A stretch of 64,000 nucleotides of DNA from assembly GCF_000163055.2 (NCBI RefSeq), contig NC_022124.1, positions 1-64,000 of the forward strand, given 5' to 3'. Shown piece after piece: positions 8,850-17,343 of this stretch; the first letter of the stretch is position 1; each line of letters begins with the position of its first letter. The stretch comes from Prevotella sp. oral taxon 299 str. F0039. Lineage in GTDB: Bacteria; Bacteroidota; Bacteroidia; Bacteroidales; Bacteroidaceae. Both the position numbers and the translations under genes were made by a program. Under the pieces are notes generated by a model. It was not told where the DNA came from. It saw only the letters and a program-made list of their open reading frames with translations, and did not search any database.

Positions 8850-10325
8850 TTAGAATTGGAAATAAATAAACGGCTGAATATCGCTACTTTTTATTTGAAT
8901 AACCATGTAAATCACCGACACAATAAGTAGAGCTTGTATCACAACGTTGGTTTTTCCAATTACAGTTATGCAACCTTCTTGCCACTTGTTGGGCACAAAG
9001 TGCGTGATATAGCCAAAGAGCATCAATGCAAACACATATTTATAGCCTTCGAATATTTGTGGAAGAAGCTCAATATGGAACGATGTAAAGATTCTGTTGA
9101 GCATCAATAAACTGGCGTCAAACGATGTATTTCTAAAGAACAACCAAGCAAAGCACACAAAATTAAAGGTCACAAAGATAGCCCCTAAACGTTTCAATCC
9201 AGTGCTCTTATATTTCGCATCGTGGTGCAATACCTCACTTCTATAATACTTATGAATAGCAAGAGCCACACCATGCAATCCTCCCCACACCACAAAATTC
9301 ATACTTGCGCCATGCCATAAACCACCAAGAAGCATTGTGATAATAAGGTTTATATATTGTCTTACCTTTCCCTTTCTATTTCCTCCGAACGAAATATAGA
9401 TGTAATCACGAATCCAAGTCGATAAGCTGATGTGCCAACGACGCCAAAAATCAGTGATGCTAACGCTCGAATAGGGAGCATTAAAGTTCATAGGGAAGTG
9501 GAAACCCAATAAAAGAGCAATACCAATAGCCATATCCGAGTAGCCAGAGAAGTCGCAATAAATCTGCATTGCGTAGCCATAAATACCTAAAAGGTTTTCA
9601 AGTCCACTGTAAAGACTGGGATTCTCAAAAATACGTTCAACGAAGTTCACGCTGATATAATCGCTAATCACCGCCTTTTTAAATAGACCTATCATTATAA
9701 AAAATACGCCTCTTGCAAACATCTCGTTCGTAATAACGAGTGGTTGGCGAATTTGTGGAGCAAAGTCAGATGCTCTTACGATAGGACCTGCAACGAGTTG
9801 AGGGAAGAACGACACATAGAAAGCATAGTCTAATATGCTTGGAAGAGGCTTCAAGTCGCCACGATAAACATCAATAGTGTAGCTCAAACTTTGGAAAGTA
9901 AAGAAGCTTATGCCCACAGGAAGAAAGATATCCCATGGTTGAAAGTTGTTTCCTATGATGCTACTCAGCATACTTCCAAAGAAATTGGCATATTTAAAGT
10001 AACCCAAAAGTCCCAAATCCACCACCAAACTCAATGTCACAAGCAACTTACCCAGCATTTTATTCTCTTTATATCGGTAGATAGTGTGGGCAATGAGGTA
10101 GTCGGTTAGGGTTACAAATGCCAGTAGACAGAAGTAAAAACCACTACTTTTATAGTAGAAATAATAGCTAAATGCAGTTACAAAGAGCAAACGTGAGGTG
10201 AGCTTTCTTTGCAAGAACATATAAATAAAGGTGAAACCTAAGAATAAGAACAGAAAAAGCCCACTCGAAAAAATCATGGGTTCTTTTGCATTATAGCTCA
10301 GAACGTGTAATAAATCTTTTATCAT
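8850..10325 (-). CDS. MBOAT-family membrane O-acyltransferase (AlgI-like)
   Basis: A 491-residue polytopic membrane protein of the MBOAT family. AlgI-like members move acetyl groups across the inner membrane for O-acetylation of an extracellular or cell-wall polymer. Several hydrophobic segments start at FSSGLFLFLFLGFTFIYMF. Family motifs include QSLSYTIDVYRGDL, FFPQLVAGPIVRA, DFWRRWHISLSTWIRDYIYI and LLGGLWHGASMNFVVWGGLHG, the last holding the invariant His. Its start overlaps the stop of the upstream SGNH gene by 4 bp (ATGA), which implies translational coupling. The acceptor could be peptidoglycan or an exopolysaccharide; sequence alone does not decide. Confidence 0.94.
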   Translation of the reverse strand: MIKDLLHVLSYNAKEPMIFSSGLFLFLFLGFTFIYMFLQRKLTSRLLFVTAFSYYFYYKSSGFYFCLLAFVTLTDYLIAHTIYRYKENKMLGKLLVTLSLVVDLGLLGYFKYANFFGSMLSSIIGNNFQPWDIFLPVGISFFTFQSLSYTIDVYRGDLKPLPSILDYAFYVSFFPQLVAGPIVRASDFAPQIRQPLVITNEMFARGVFFIMIGLFKKAVISDYISVNFVERIFENPSLYSGLENLLGIYGYAMQIYCDFSGYSDMAIGIALLLGFHFPMNFNAPYSSVSITDFWRRWHISLSTWIRDYIYISFGGNRKGKVRQYINLIITMLLGGLWHGASMNFVVWGGLHGVALAIHKYYRSEVLHHDAKYKSTGLKRLGAIFVTFNFVCFAWLFFRNTSFDASLLMLNRIFTSFHIELLPQIFEGYKYVFALMLFGYITHFVPNKWQEGCITVIGKTNVVIQALLIVSVIYMVIQIKSSDIQPFIYFQF

Positions 10326-11713
10326 TGTCTTTCTAAGGCTTTACGGTTTTTATAATTTTTCAATCCTTCTTGGAACGAAGGGAATATCTTTTTAGCCACC
10401 ACTTTACCACCTCCAAAGCTAATATGGGTATAATCTTTGTTCGCCATGTTGCGTTCCACCAATTCATTTACACTGCCTTCGCCACCCATAGCCTCAAAGA
10501 AATTAAGGAAACACACCTTTGTTTCGGCTGCAAGTTGTTGTTGTAGTGCAACAAGTTGCTTCACTTCAGGAAGAGTTTTAATTCCATCTGCGGTGCGTTG
10601 GTCATGATCAGGCACACTCATCACAAGTATTGCGGTGTGTGGAAACGCCCCTTTTAGGTGCTCAATAACCTTCTTCATGTGGTTGGTATATCCCCTCATC
10701 ACAACTATTTTATTGCCTTTCACGGCAATGTTCAAACCAAAGTGCAATACAATAAGATCGTAGGGGCGAACAGAATTAAATTCTTTCAAACGACTAACAG
10801 GTATATCTGCAATTGTAAGACCAGTAGAACCACGCATACTAAAGTTGTCTAAAATTACACCATTGTTGCTTTCAAGTGCCATACCAAAGATAGAAGTACC
10901 CGAACCAACATTGTTAAATGTATAAGAAACACTTTGAGTAGAGTCTTTCACTTCAAAGCTTTGCACACCAGTCTTAGCCGTAAAAGCCTTGCTACCGCTT
11001 TTGTTATTGCTTAAAGCATATTGAATATTCACATTCGAAGGAGTGTAGAAAAAGAGCGAAGTATTCGTCCATTTAGAGCTGTGAGGATAGAATTTTGTTC
11101 CTTCTGTCTTTACTTTAGCTCCCGAAGAAGGGATAAAATAACGCTCACTTATGCCTTGTTGGTTCTTGTCGAAAGGTTTTTTAGCCGCAACATACTCTTT
11201 CATTCCGTTCGATTGTTGACGAATAGAACGACGAGAGCTAAGTATTGCCGAGCCACAGTCAACCCAACCAACTCCGTTTCCGCCATAAGTAGATTGAAAA
11301 AGCTCACGCAAATCGCAGGTCATAATGTCACCTTCGATATACGAGTCGCCATAATATGCAATGCGAACAGGTCGTTTCAGCTTTTTTACATTAGCCAGTT
11401 GCTCATAGAAAAAATCCATACTTCCAGTGTTTCCCTCAGCATAATCAACGATAGGTTGAACGCCTTTCGACCATTTTTCTTTAAATTGTATGGTCTTTCC
11501 GCTATTTGTTTTAGCGATAACAGGTTGGGGAACTTTCGTTGTTGGAATAACTTCTATATTGTTTTCTTCAGGCTCTGACACAACAGAACTTAAGATTTGA
11601 ACAGGTCGAAGTTGTATGTTTCCAATCGAAAGAATAGGGAGTTGATACATCATCAATAGCATAAAGACGATGATTCCCATCAATACAAAAGTGCGAGTAG
11701 GACTATTGTTCAT
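10322..11713 (-). CDS. SGNH/GDSL-type hydrolase, partner of the MBOAT acyltransferase
   Basis: A membrane-anchored, externally facing SGNH hydrolase-fold protein, probably the acetyltransferase or esterase step after MBOAT transfer. An N-terminal membrane helix (FVLMGIIVFMLLMMYQL) is followed by block I RIAYYGDSYIEGD with the nucleophile Ser, a middle block LIVLHFGLN, and the C-terminal DxxH pair in DYTHISFGGGKV. I start it at the ATG at 11713 (463 residues). A TTG 30 bp upstream lies inside a TAnnTTTG-like -7 box (TATATTTG on the minus strand, 11741-11748) and is an unlikely start. The pair resembles AlgI/AlgJ or PatA/PatB logic, but the acceptor is unknown. Confidence 0.85.
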   Translation of the reverse strand: MNNSPTRTFVLMGIIVFMLLMMYQLPILSIGNIQLRPVQILSSVVSEPEENNIEVIPTTKVPQPVIAKTNSGKTIQFKEKWSKGVQPIVDYAEGNTGSMDFFYEQLANVKKLKRPVRIAYYGDSYIEGDIMTCDLRELFQSTYGGNGVGWVDCGSAILSSRRSIRQQSNGMKEYVAAKKPFDKNQQGISERYFIPSSGAKVKTEGTKFYPHSSKWTNTSLFFYTPSNVNIQYALSNNKSGSKAFTAKTGVQSFEVKDSTQSVSYTFNNVGSGTSIFGMALESNNGVILDNFSMRGSTGLTIADIPVSRLKEFNSVRPYDLIVLHFGLNIAVKGNKIVVMRGYTNHMKKVIEHLKGAFPHTAILVMSVPDHDQRTADGIKTLPEVKQLVALQQQLAAETKVCFLNFFEAMGGEGSVNELVERNMANKDYTHISFGGGKVVAKKIFPSFQEGLKNYKNRKALERQ

Positions 11714-11899
11714 CTTATTCTTCAATCTTTTTCTTCTTCTCAAATATACTTTTGCAAACTACCTCCTTTGTTCTTTTAGGAGAGTGATGCAGTATATTAA
11801 TAAGGTATATACCAAAAATGTAGGCGCAAAGGTAGTATAAAAAGAACAAAAGAACCAAGTGTGCAAGGTATTTTTTAGAGAATTAAATTATAAAGGGAT

Positions 11900-11954
11900 A
11901 AAAAGAAATGCACATCTTGTCGTTAATCAAGGATTAAACAAACAAGACATGCAC
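11900..11954 (-). terminator. Terminator after clpB
   Basis: On the minus strand a 12-bp stem with two G-U pairs (TGCATGTCTTGT / ACAAGATGTGCA) closes a smaller TTAATC/GATTAA stem and is followed by a T-rich tract (TTTCTTTTTAT). Confidence 0.8.
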
Positions 11955-11981
11955 TCTAACTACTAACCAAATAACCCAAAA

Positions 11982-14576
11982 CTACTGTTTATTCGAGAAA
12001 ATCAACTCATCTTCATTGGCGTCAATCAATATTGGTTGATCTCTTAACACCGCTTCAGATAGAATTTTTTTCGATAAATCATTCAACACATAACGTTGTA
12101 TTGCACGTTTCACAGGGCGTGCTCCAAATTCAGGATCGTAGCCCACTTCAGTTAAGAAGTCAACGGCTTTACTTGTCCATTGCAAGTCAAATCCTTGAGC
12201 AGTAAGCATTTTCTTCACCGAGTTAAGTTGTAATTCAACCACTTGTGCAATCTCTTCCTTATTCAAAGGCAAGAACATTATGGTTTCATCAATACGATTT
12301 AAGAATTCAGGACGAATAGTCTTTTTCAACATCTCCATCACTTCATATTTCGTATCAACAATCACTTCCTCTCTGTTTTCATCGTTTATGGTAGCCATCT
12401 TTTGTTGAATAAGATTGCTTCCCATGTTAGATGTCATAATGATAATCGTGTTTTTGAAATTCACAGTGCGTCCTTTGTTGTCGGTAAGTCTACCATCATC
12501 AAGTACTTGTAGTAAGATGTTGAACACATCAGGATGCGCCTTTTCAATCTCATCGAATAGCACTACGCTATAAGGTTTGCGTCTAACAGCTTCAGTAAGC
12601 TGTCCACCTTCATCATAACCCACATATCCTGGAGGCGCACCGATAAGTCTTGACACACTAAACTTCTCTTGATACTCACTCATATCGATACGAGTTAGCA
12701 TCGTTTCATCATTAAATAGATATTCAGCAAGAGCCTTTGCCAACTCAGTTTTACCCACACCAGTGGTTCCTAAGAAGATAAATGAGGCAATAGGACGCTT
12801 TGGATCTTGCATACCTGCACGGCTTCTGCGCACAGCGTCACTAACAGCAGTGATTGCTTCCTCTTGACCTATCACACGATGGTGAAGCTCTTCTTCCAAA
12901 TATAATAGCTTTTCACGTTCACTTTGAAGCATCTTTGTAACAGGAATGCCTGTCCAACGGCTCACAACCTCAGCAATATCGTCGGCTATAACCTCTTCTC
13001 TCACCATTCCTTCGGCTCCTTGTGTGTCGCTAAGCTGTTGCTTAATGGTTTCAATCTCTTGTTGAAGTGTTTTAATCTTGCCATATCTAATCTCGGCAAC
13101 ACGTTCATATTTGCCTTCACGTTCAGCTCTGTCGGCTTCAAATTTAAGCTGTTCAATCTCTTGTTTCAATTGTTGAATCTTGTTTACAAGAGCCTTTTCG
13201 CCTTCCCATTTAGCTCTAAACGAATGTTCTTGCTCACGAAGTTCGGCAATTTCCTTATCTAATAGAGCAATTTTAGGCTCATCGTTTTCACGCTTAATTG
13301 CCTCTCTTTCAATCTCTAATTGCTTTAATCTACGAGAAATTTCATCGAGTTCTTCGGGCACAGAGTCACGTTCCATACGCAATTTAGCGGCAGCTTCGTC
13401 CATCAAGTCGATGGCTTTGTCGGGTAAAAAACGATCAGAAATATATCGTTCGCTCAATTTTACCGCCGCAATACATGCATCATCTTGTATTCTTACCTTG
13501 TGATGATTTTCGTATTTCTCTTTAATTCCACGCAAAATAGATATGGCATCCATCTCATCGGGCTCTTCTACCAACACTGTTTGAAATCTTCTTTCAAGTG
13601 CTTTGTCCTTTTCAAAGTACTTTTGATATTCGTTTAGTGTTGTAGCACCAATGGCTCTCAATTCTCCACGAGCAAGAGCTGGCTTCAAAATGTTGGCTGC
13701 ATCCATTGCACCTTCACCGCCTCCAGCACCCACAAGTGTGTGAATTTCGTCGATAAACAATATTATTTCACCGTTAGAGTTGGTCACTTCCTTCACAACT
13801 CCTTTCAATCGTTCTTCAAACTCACCCTTATATTTGGCTCCAGCCACAAGAGCTCCCATATCAAGAGAGTACACTTGCTTGTTTTTTAGGTTCTCGGGAA
13901 CGTCTCCACGCACAATCCTTTCAGCCAAGCCCTCTATAATTGCGGTCTTACCTGTACCAGGTTCGCCTATCAATATAGGGTTGTTCTTGGTTCTACGAGA
14001 TAAGATTTGAAGCACTCTTCTAATCTCTTCGTCACGTCCAATCACTGGATCGAGCTTGCCATTGCGGGCATCTTCCACCAAGTTTTTTGCATATTTGCTT
14101 AGTGCTTGATAGTTTTCGTCACCGCTTTGACTTTGCACCTTTTCGCCTTTTCTTAGCTCTAAGATAGCTGCTTTCAAATCTTTCTCGGTTATTCCAGCGT
14201 CTTTCAAAATTCTACTTGCCGAGCTTTGCACAGCCAAAAGAGCCAATAACAAAGGCTCAACAGCCACGAACTCATCGCCCAACTCTTTGGCAATATCTTC
14301 TGCTTTCAATAGAATTTGATTGCACGAGCTACTTAAATAAGGATCACCGCCCTGTACTTTGGGTTGATGTTGTAGTTCTGCGTCTGTCAAATTGGCAATA
14401 TGAACAGCGTTTACACCTAATTTTTGAAATACAAAGTTGGTGATATCGCCAGCTTTTTCTATAATTGCTTTAAGCAAATGAATAGGCTCAATACTTTGTT
14501 GCGTGTTTCTTTGTGCAACGTTAACTGCTTCTTGTATAACGCTTTGAGCCTTTATTGTATATTTGTCTAATGTCAT
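11982..14576 (-). CDS. clpB: ClpB disaggregase
   Basis: An AAA+ chaperone that, with DnaK, pulls apart protein aggregates after heat or other stress; cytoplasmic hexamer. The 864 residues match the family length. The order is an N-domain ([12 protein letters not shown]...), AAA-1 with Walker [10 protein letters not shown] and Walker [15 protein letters not shown], a long coiled-coil middle domain (about residues 400-520), AAA-2 with [14 protein letters not shown] and [16 protein letters not shown], and the C-terminal [17 protein letters not shown] start it at the ATG giving MTLDKYTIK; an in-frame start 27 codons upstream would lie beyond the predicted -24/-12 promoter. It is monocistronic. 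Confidence 0.97.
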   Translation of the reverse strand: MTLDKYTIKAQSVIQEAVNVAQRNTQQSIEPIHLLKAIIEKAGDITNFVFQKLGVNAVHIANLTDAELQHQPKVQGGDPYLSSSCNQILLKAEDIAKELGDEFVAVEPLLLALLAVQSSASRILKDAGITEKDLKAAILELRKGEKVQSQSGDENYQALSKYAKNLVEDARNGKLDPVIGRDEEIRRVLQILSRRTKNNPILIGEPGTGKTAIIEGLAERIVRGDVPENLKNKQVYSLDMGALVAGAKYKGEFEERLKGVVKEVTNSNGEIILFIDEIHTLVGAGGGEGAMDAANILKPALARGELRAIGATTLNEYQKYFEKDKALERRFQTVLVEEPDEMDAISILRGIKEKYENHHKVRIQDDACIAAVKLSERYISDRFLPDKAIDLMDEAAAKLRMERDSVPEELDEISRRLKQLEIEREAIKRENDEPKIALLDKEIAELREQEHSFRAKWEGEKALVNKIQQLKQEIEQLKFEADRAEREGKYERVAEIRYGKIKTLQQEIETIKQQLSDTQGAEGMVREEVIADDIAEVVSRWTGIPVTKMLQSEREKLLYLEEELHHRVIGQEEAITAVSDAVRRSRAGMQDPKRPIASFIFLGTTGVGKTELAKALAEYLFNDETMLTRIDMSEYQEKFSVSRLIGAPPGYVGYDEGGQLTEAVRRKPYSVVLFDEIEKAHPDVFNILLQVLDDGRLTDNKGRTVNFKNTIIIMTSNMGSNLIQQKMATINDENREEVIVDTKYEVMEMLKKTIRPEFLNRIDETIMFLPLNKEEIAQVVELQLNSVKKMLTAQGFDLQWTSKAVDFLTEVGYDPEFGARPVKRAIQRYVLNDLSKKILSEAVLRDQPILIDANEDELIFSNKQ

Positions 14577-14615
14577 TTTTATTTCCTTTCTTTTATTATT
14601 TTCTATGCATAATGA

Positions 14616-14632
14616 TACAACCTTTATGCCAA
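14616..14632 (-). promoter_or_regulatory. Putative sigma-54 (-24/-12) promoter of clpB
   Basis: On the minus strand the sequence is TTGGCATAAAGGTTGTA. It carries GG at -24 and TTG with GT in place of GC at -12; the distance between the two elements equals the consensus TTGGCAC-N5-TTGCA. A start near 14605 leaves about 28 nt of leader before the clpB ATG. It is the weaker of the two sigma-54 sites found. Confidence 0.5.
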
Positions 14633-14909
14633 TGCAATAAGTGTGACAATTTGACAAGTGTGTTTTAGCATTTTATAAACATTGATGTTGCATTGCACCC
14701 TCATAGCGATTGAAAGTGGGTGCATGGTGGTTGGCATCAACATGCAGTGCTTTATTATATTAATAAGGTGTAATTTGTGTAATTACAATGCTTTTTTGTA
14801 ATTTTGTCCACAAAAGAATTGAAATATAAGATATGAAGGAACAACAGCAACAACAATTGCTTCGAGCACAGAGTATAGGGTTTAAAGAGTGATGTCGTCT
14901 GCATGTTGT

Positions 14910-15022
14910 AAAATGATAAAATAATCTTTCTTGTAAAAAGCATAGTAATTAGGCTTAAAAAGCATTGACATTGTATCCTAAAAGGAATGTAATTGCGTGT
15001 CGAAATCATTGCTTTTATAATA
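14910..15022. repeat. 22-bp-period palindromic repeat array, locus 1
   Basis: Successive 22-bp blocks start at 14935, 14957, 14979 and 15001, with a longer divergent block at 14910-14934. The blocks read AAAAAGCATAGTAATTAGGCTT, then AAAAAGCATTGACATTGTAT.., then TAAAAGGAATGTAATTGC.., then CGAAATCATTGCTTTTATAA... They match the three other arrays in this window. The array lies between the divergent clpB gene and a 52-codon small gene. A 19-codon frame at 14834-14893 (MKEQQQQQLLRAQSIGFKE) just before it is of unknown value. Confidence 0.65.
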
Positions 15023-15106
15023 TACAATAAAAATAGATTATTAGGAGTTGTATATCTAATAGAACAAGAGTAGTAAAGATAGATCTAAAAAATAAATAAA
15101 AAACAA

Positions 15107-15265
15107 ATGGGTTCAGATTTTAGTTTATACATCATAGCAATTATTGCATTGGTAATTGGTGTTGTGGTGGTGAAGAAAATAACAGGCTGTTTAATTAAAT
15201 CGGTGTTGTTATTGGGTATAATAGGTTTGTTGCTTTATTTGTATTTTATGGTTTATCAGCATTGA
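15107..15265 (+). CDS. Small membrane protein, 52 residues, unknown function
   Basis: An ATG-started frame of 52 codons encodes MGSDFSLYIIAIIALVIGVV followed by VVKKITGCLIKSVLLLGIIG and LLLYLYFMVYQH. It has two hydrophobic helices separated by a short basic Cys-containing turn (KKITGCLIKS). Composition, start context (A-rich upstream) and its place between a repeat array and a kinase gene argue for a real gene. I recall similar tiny membrane proteins annotated as hypothetical in other Bacteroidetes, but I cannot name a family. It lies 100 bp before the BadF-type kinase gene and could share its transcript. Confidence 0.6.
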   Translation: MGSDFSLYIIAIIALVIGVVVVKKITGCLIKSVLLLGIIGLLLYLYFMVYQH

Positions 15266-15367
15266 TAAGTAATCGAAATATATTTATAATGTACACGTAC
15301 CTTAATATATTTATTACCCAGAAAGAAATACATAGAAAACAAAACGTAGAATAAAAGATTGCGAACA

Positions 15368-16234
15368 ATGATTTTAATTGCCGATAGTGGAAGTACAAAA
15401 ACAACTTGGGTGGGCGTTGAACACGCTAAAGAAGTTTTTAGAAAGGATAGGGTAGGACTGAATCCTGTGATACAATCGCACGACGAAATAGAGCGAGAAG
15501 TGGAGCAAATGGCTATGAATGTGGCTTGCGAAGGATGCGTTGTAGAGGCTATTTACTTTTATGGCGCAGGCTGTAATGCTATGTTTGCGGGTGTGATGGA
15601 AGAGCTGTTGAAACGCTACTTTGGCGAGAACGTGAAGCTAGAAGTGAATAGCGACTTGTTGGGAGCAGCTCGGGCGGTATGTGGAAACACTGATGGTGTG
15701 GCATGTATATTAGGTACTGGCTCGAATTCGTGCTTGTTTTTGAATGGCAAAATCGTTCAAAATACACCTGCTTTGGGCTTTATTCTTGGCGATGAAGGTA
15801 GCGGTGCCGACTTAGGGAAACGCTTTTTTAATGGTATTTTAAAAGGTAGCTTGCCACAAAGTATAAGGGATGAGTTTTTAGAAGAATATCAATTGAGTGT
15901 TGCAACCATCATTAGTAAGGTGTATAAAGAGGCGATGCCGAATAGATTTTTAGCCTCATTTGCTCCTTTTATCAAAGCACATCTACACGAAAAAGCTGTG
16001 CATGAGCTAGTGGTAGAGGCTTTTGTGCAATATCTTCAGCGAAATGTAAGTCCTTATAAACGACCAGATTTAGGTTTGGGAGTAGTGGGTAGCATTGGTT
16101 ATCATTTTCAAAATGAATTGAAAGAGGCAGCAGATAGATTGCATTTGAATGTTGCAAAAATAATCAAAGCACCCATAGAAGAACTTGTTAAATACCATGT
16201 AGAAACACAAAAACAACACTTTTGTAATATATAA
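15368..16234 (+). CDS. BadF/BadG-type ATPase, probable N-acetylglucosamine kinase-like protein
   Basis: A 288-residue cytoplasmic protein with the actin/hexokinase ATPase fold. The phosphate-1 motif is ILIADSGSTKTTW at the N-terminus, the phosphate-2 region is CILGTGSNSCLF, and the adenosine-binding region is LGLGVVGSIGYHF. In Bacteroidetes such proteins are usually called N-acetylglucosamine kinase or BadF/BadG/BcrA/BcrD ATPases. Lack of a CoA-dehydratase partner gene here favours the sugar-kinase reading. I start it at the ATG at 15368; a TTG 9 bp earlier is less likely. It is followed by the complex I operon, which has its own -7 box. Confidence 0.85.
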   Translation: MILIADSGSTKTTWVGVEHAKEVFRKDRVGLNPVIQSHDEIEREVEQMAMNVACEGCVVEAIYFYGAGCNAMFAGVMEELLKRYFGENVKLEVNSDLLGAARAVCGNTDGVACILGTGSNSCLFLNGKIVQNTPALGFILGDEGSGADLGKRFFNGILKGSLPQSIRDEFLEEYQLSVATIISKVYKEAMPNRFLASFAPFIKAHLHEKAVHELVVEAFVQYLQRNVSPYKRPDLGLGVVGSIGYHFQNELKEAADRLHLNVAKIIKAPIEELVKYHVETQKQHFCNI

Positions 16235-16280
16235 GTAGCAATTTTTGTTGTATAAAATGAAATCTTTTTAAAATAATTGT

Positions 16281-16288
16281 TACCTTTG
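16281..16288 (+). promoter_or_regulatory. -7 element of a likely nuo operon promoter
   Basis: TACCTTTG matches TAnnTTTG exactly, about 60 bp before nuoA. No good TTTG lies 19-21 bp upstream, so only half the promoter is supported. Confidence 0.45.
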
Positions 16289-16349
16289 CAAGATAACAAG
16301 CAATATGAATACGAATTCTCGTGCGAAATAATTATACTATAATATCTTT

Positions 16350-16700
16350 ATGAATTTTATCTTATTTATTACCGTTTTAATTACGGCTGTCTTCCTTGTA
16401 GTGGCTGCTTATGCCATTGCTAAGTTGATAGGACCACGTTCTTACAATGCGGTAAAGGGTGAACCATTCGAATGTGGTATACCAACAAGGGGATCATCTT
16501 GGATTCCTGTTCATGTAGGTTACTACTTGTTTGCCATCCTTTTCTTGATGTTTGATGTAGAAACAGTGTTCTTATATCCTTGGGCAGTTGTTGTTAAAGA
16601 AATAGGAACAACTGCTTTAGCGAGCATTGGATTCTTTCTTTTGGTACTAGTATTTGGTCTTGCTTATGCTTGGCGGAAAGGAGCTTTGGAATGGAAGTAA
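16350..16700 (+). CDS. nuoA: NADH-quinone oxidoreductase subunit A
   Basis: A 116-residue inner-membrane subunit of proton-pumping complex I. It has three hydrophobic helices, the conserved loop EPFECGIPTRGSSWIPVHVGYY with the family Cys, and the acidic FMFDVETVFLYPW-like segment (LFLMFDVETVFLYPWAVV) in helix 2. It opens the operon nuoA-B-CD-H-I-J-K-L-M-N. Its last 10 bases overlap the start of nuoB, which suggests coupled translation. Confidence 0.97.
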   Translation: MNFILFITVLITAVFLVVAAYAIAKLIGPRSYNAVKGEPFECGIPTRGSSWIPVHVGYYLFAILFLMFDVETVFLYPWAVVVKEIGTTALASIGFFLLVLVFGLAYAWRKGALEWK

Positions 16701-17323
16701 AGAAACCGCACATTAAGAGTATTCCTTACGAGGAATTTAAAGACAATGAGACCCTAGAACAAATAGCACAAGAACTACACGAAGGTGGAGTGAATGTGGT
16801 TACAGGTTCATTAGATCAACTAATAAACTGGGGACGTTCAAATTCTTTATGGAGTTTAACTTTTGCCACAAGTTGCTGTGGTATTGAGTTTATGAGTGTG
16901 GGTTGCGCCCGTTATGACTTTGCTCGTTTTGGCTTTGAAGTAACACGTAACTCTCCAAGACAAGCCGATTTGATTATGTGTGCTGGAACAATTACCAACA
17001 AGATGGCACCCGTATTTAAACGACTTTATGATGAAATGGCAGAACCTAAATATATTATTGCCATTGGAGGTTGCGCTATTAGTGGTGGACCTTTTAAAGC
17101 ATCGTATCATGTTGTGCGTGGTATTAACGAGATAGTGCCTGTTGATGTTTATGTTCCAGGATGTCCTCCACGTCCAGAAGCTATTCTTTATGGAATGATG
17201 CAGTTGCAACGTAAGATAAAGATAGAGAAATTCTTTGGCGGAGCAAACAAGAAAGAGAAAACCCCAATCATTGTGAATGGTGTTCCTGAAGACTTCGACC
17301 CTAAGAAAGGTATTGATGAATAA
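16691..17323 (+). CDS. nuoB: NADH-quinone oxidoreductase subunit B
   Basis: A 210-residue peripheral-arm subunit that binds the terminal 4Fe-4S cluster N2 next to the quinone site. The ligands are visible: the tandem Cys pair in ATSCCGIEF, the Cys of IAIGGCAIS and the Cys of YVPGCPPRPEA. The ATG at 16691, inside the nuoA end, is chosen because the upstream TTG-started version adds residues read from nuoA. A short extension after the core (KIEKFFGGANKKEKTP) is common in this phylum. Confidence 0.97.
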   Translation: MEVKKPHIKSIPYEEFKDNETLEQIAQELHEGGVNVVTGSLDQLINWGRSNSLWSLTFATSCCGIEFMSVGCARYDFARFGFEVTRNSPRQADLIMCAGTITNKMAPVFKRLYDEMAEPKYIIAIGGCAISGGPFKASYHVVRGINEIVPVDVYVPGCPPRPEAILYGMMQLQRKIKIEKFFGGANKKEKTPIIVNGVPEDFDPKKGIDE

Positions 17324-17343
17324 TTGTAATAAGGAAGACTAAA

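Noticed and set aside
14731..14745. TTGGCATCAACATGC on the plus strand as a sigma-54 promoter toward the small membrane protein gene
   Set aside because: The distance between GG and GC is one base too short, and the gene lies about 360 bp away.
14755..15027. A 90-codon minus-strand frame across repeat array 1
   Set aside because: It is produced by the A/T-rich 22-bp repeat and the sequence before it, and the translation has no recognisable protein character.
16670..16690. TTG start for nuoB adding seven residues
   Set aside because: The added residues are read from nuoA coding sequence; the ATG at 16691 gives the standard subunit.
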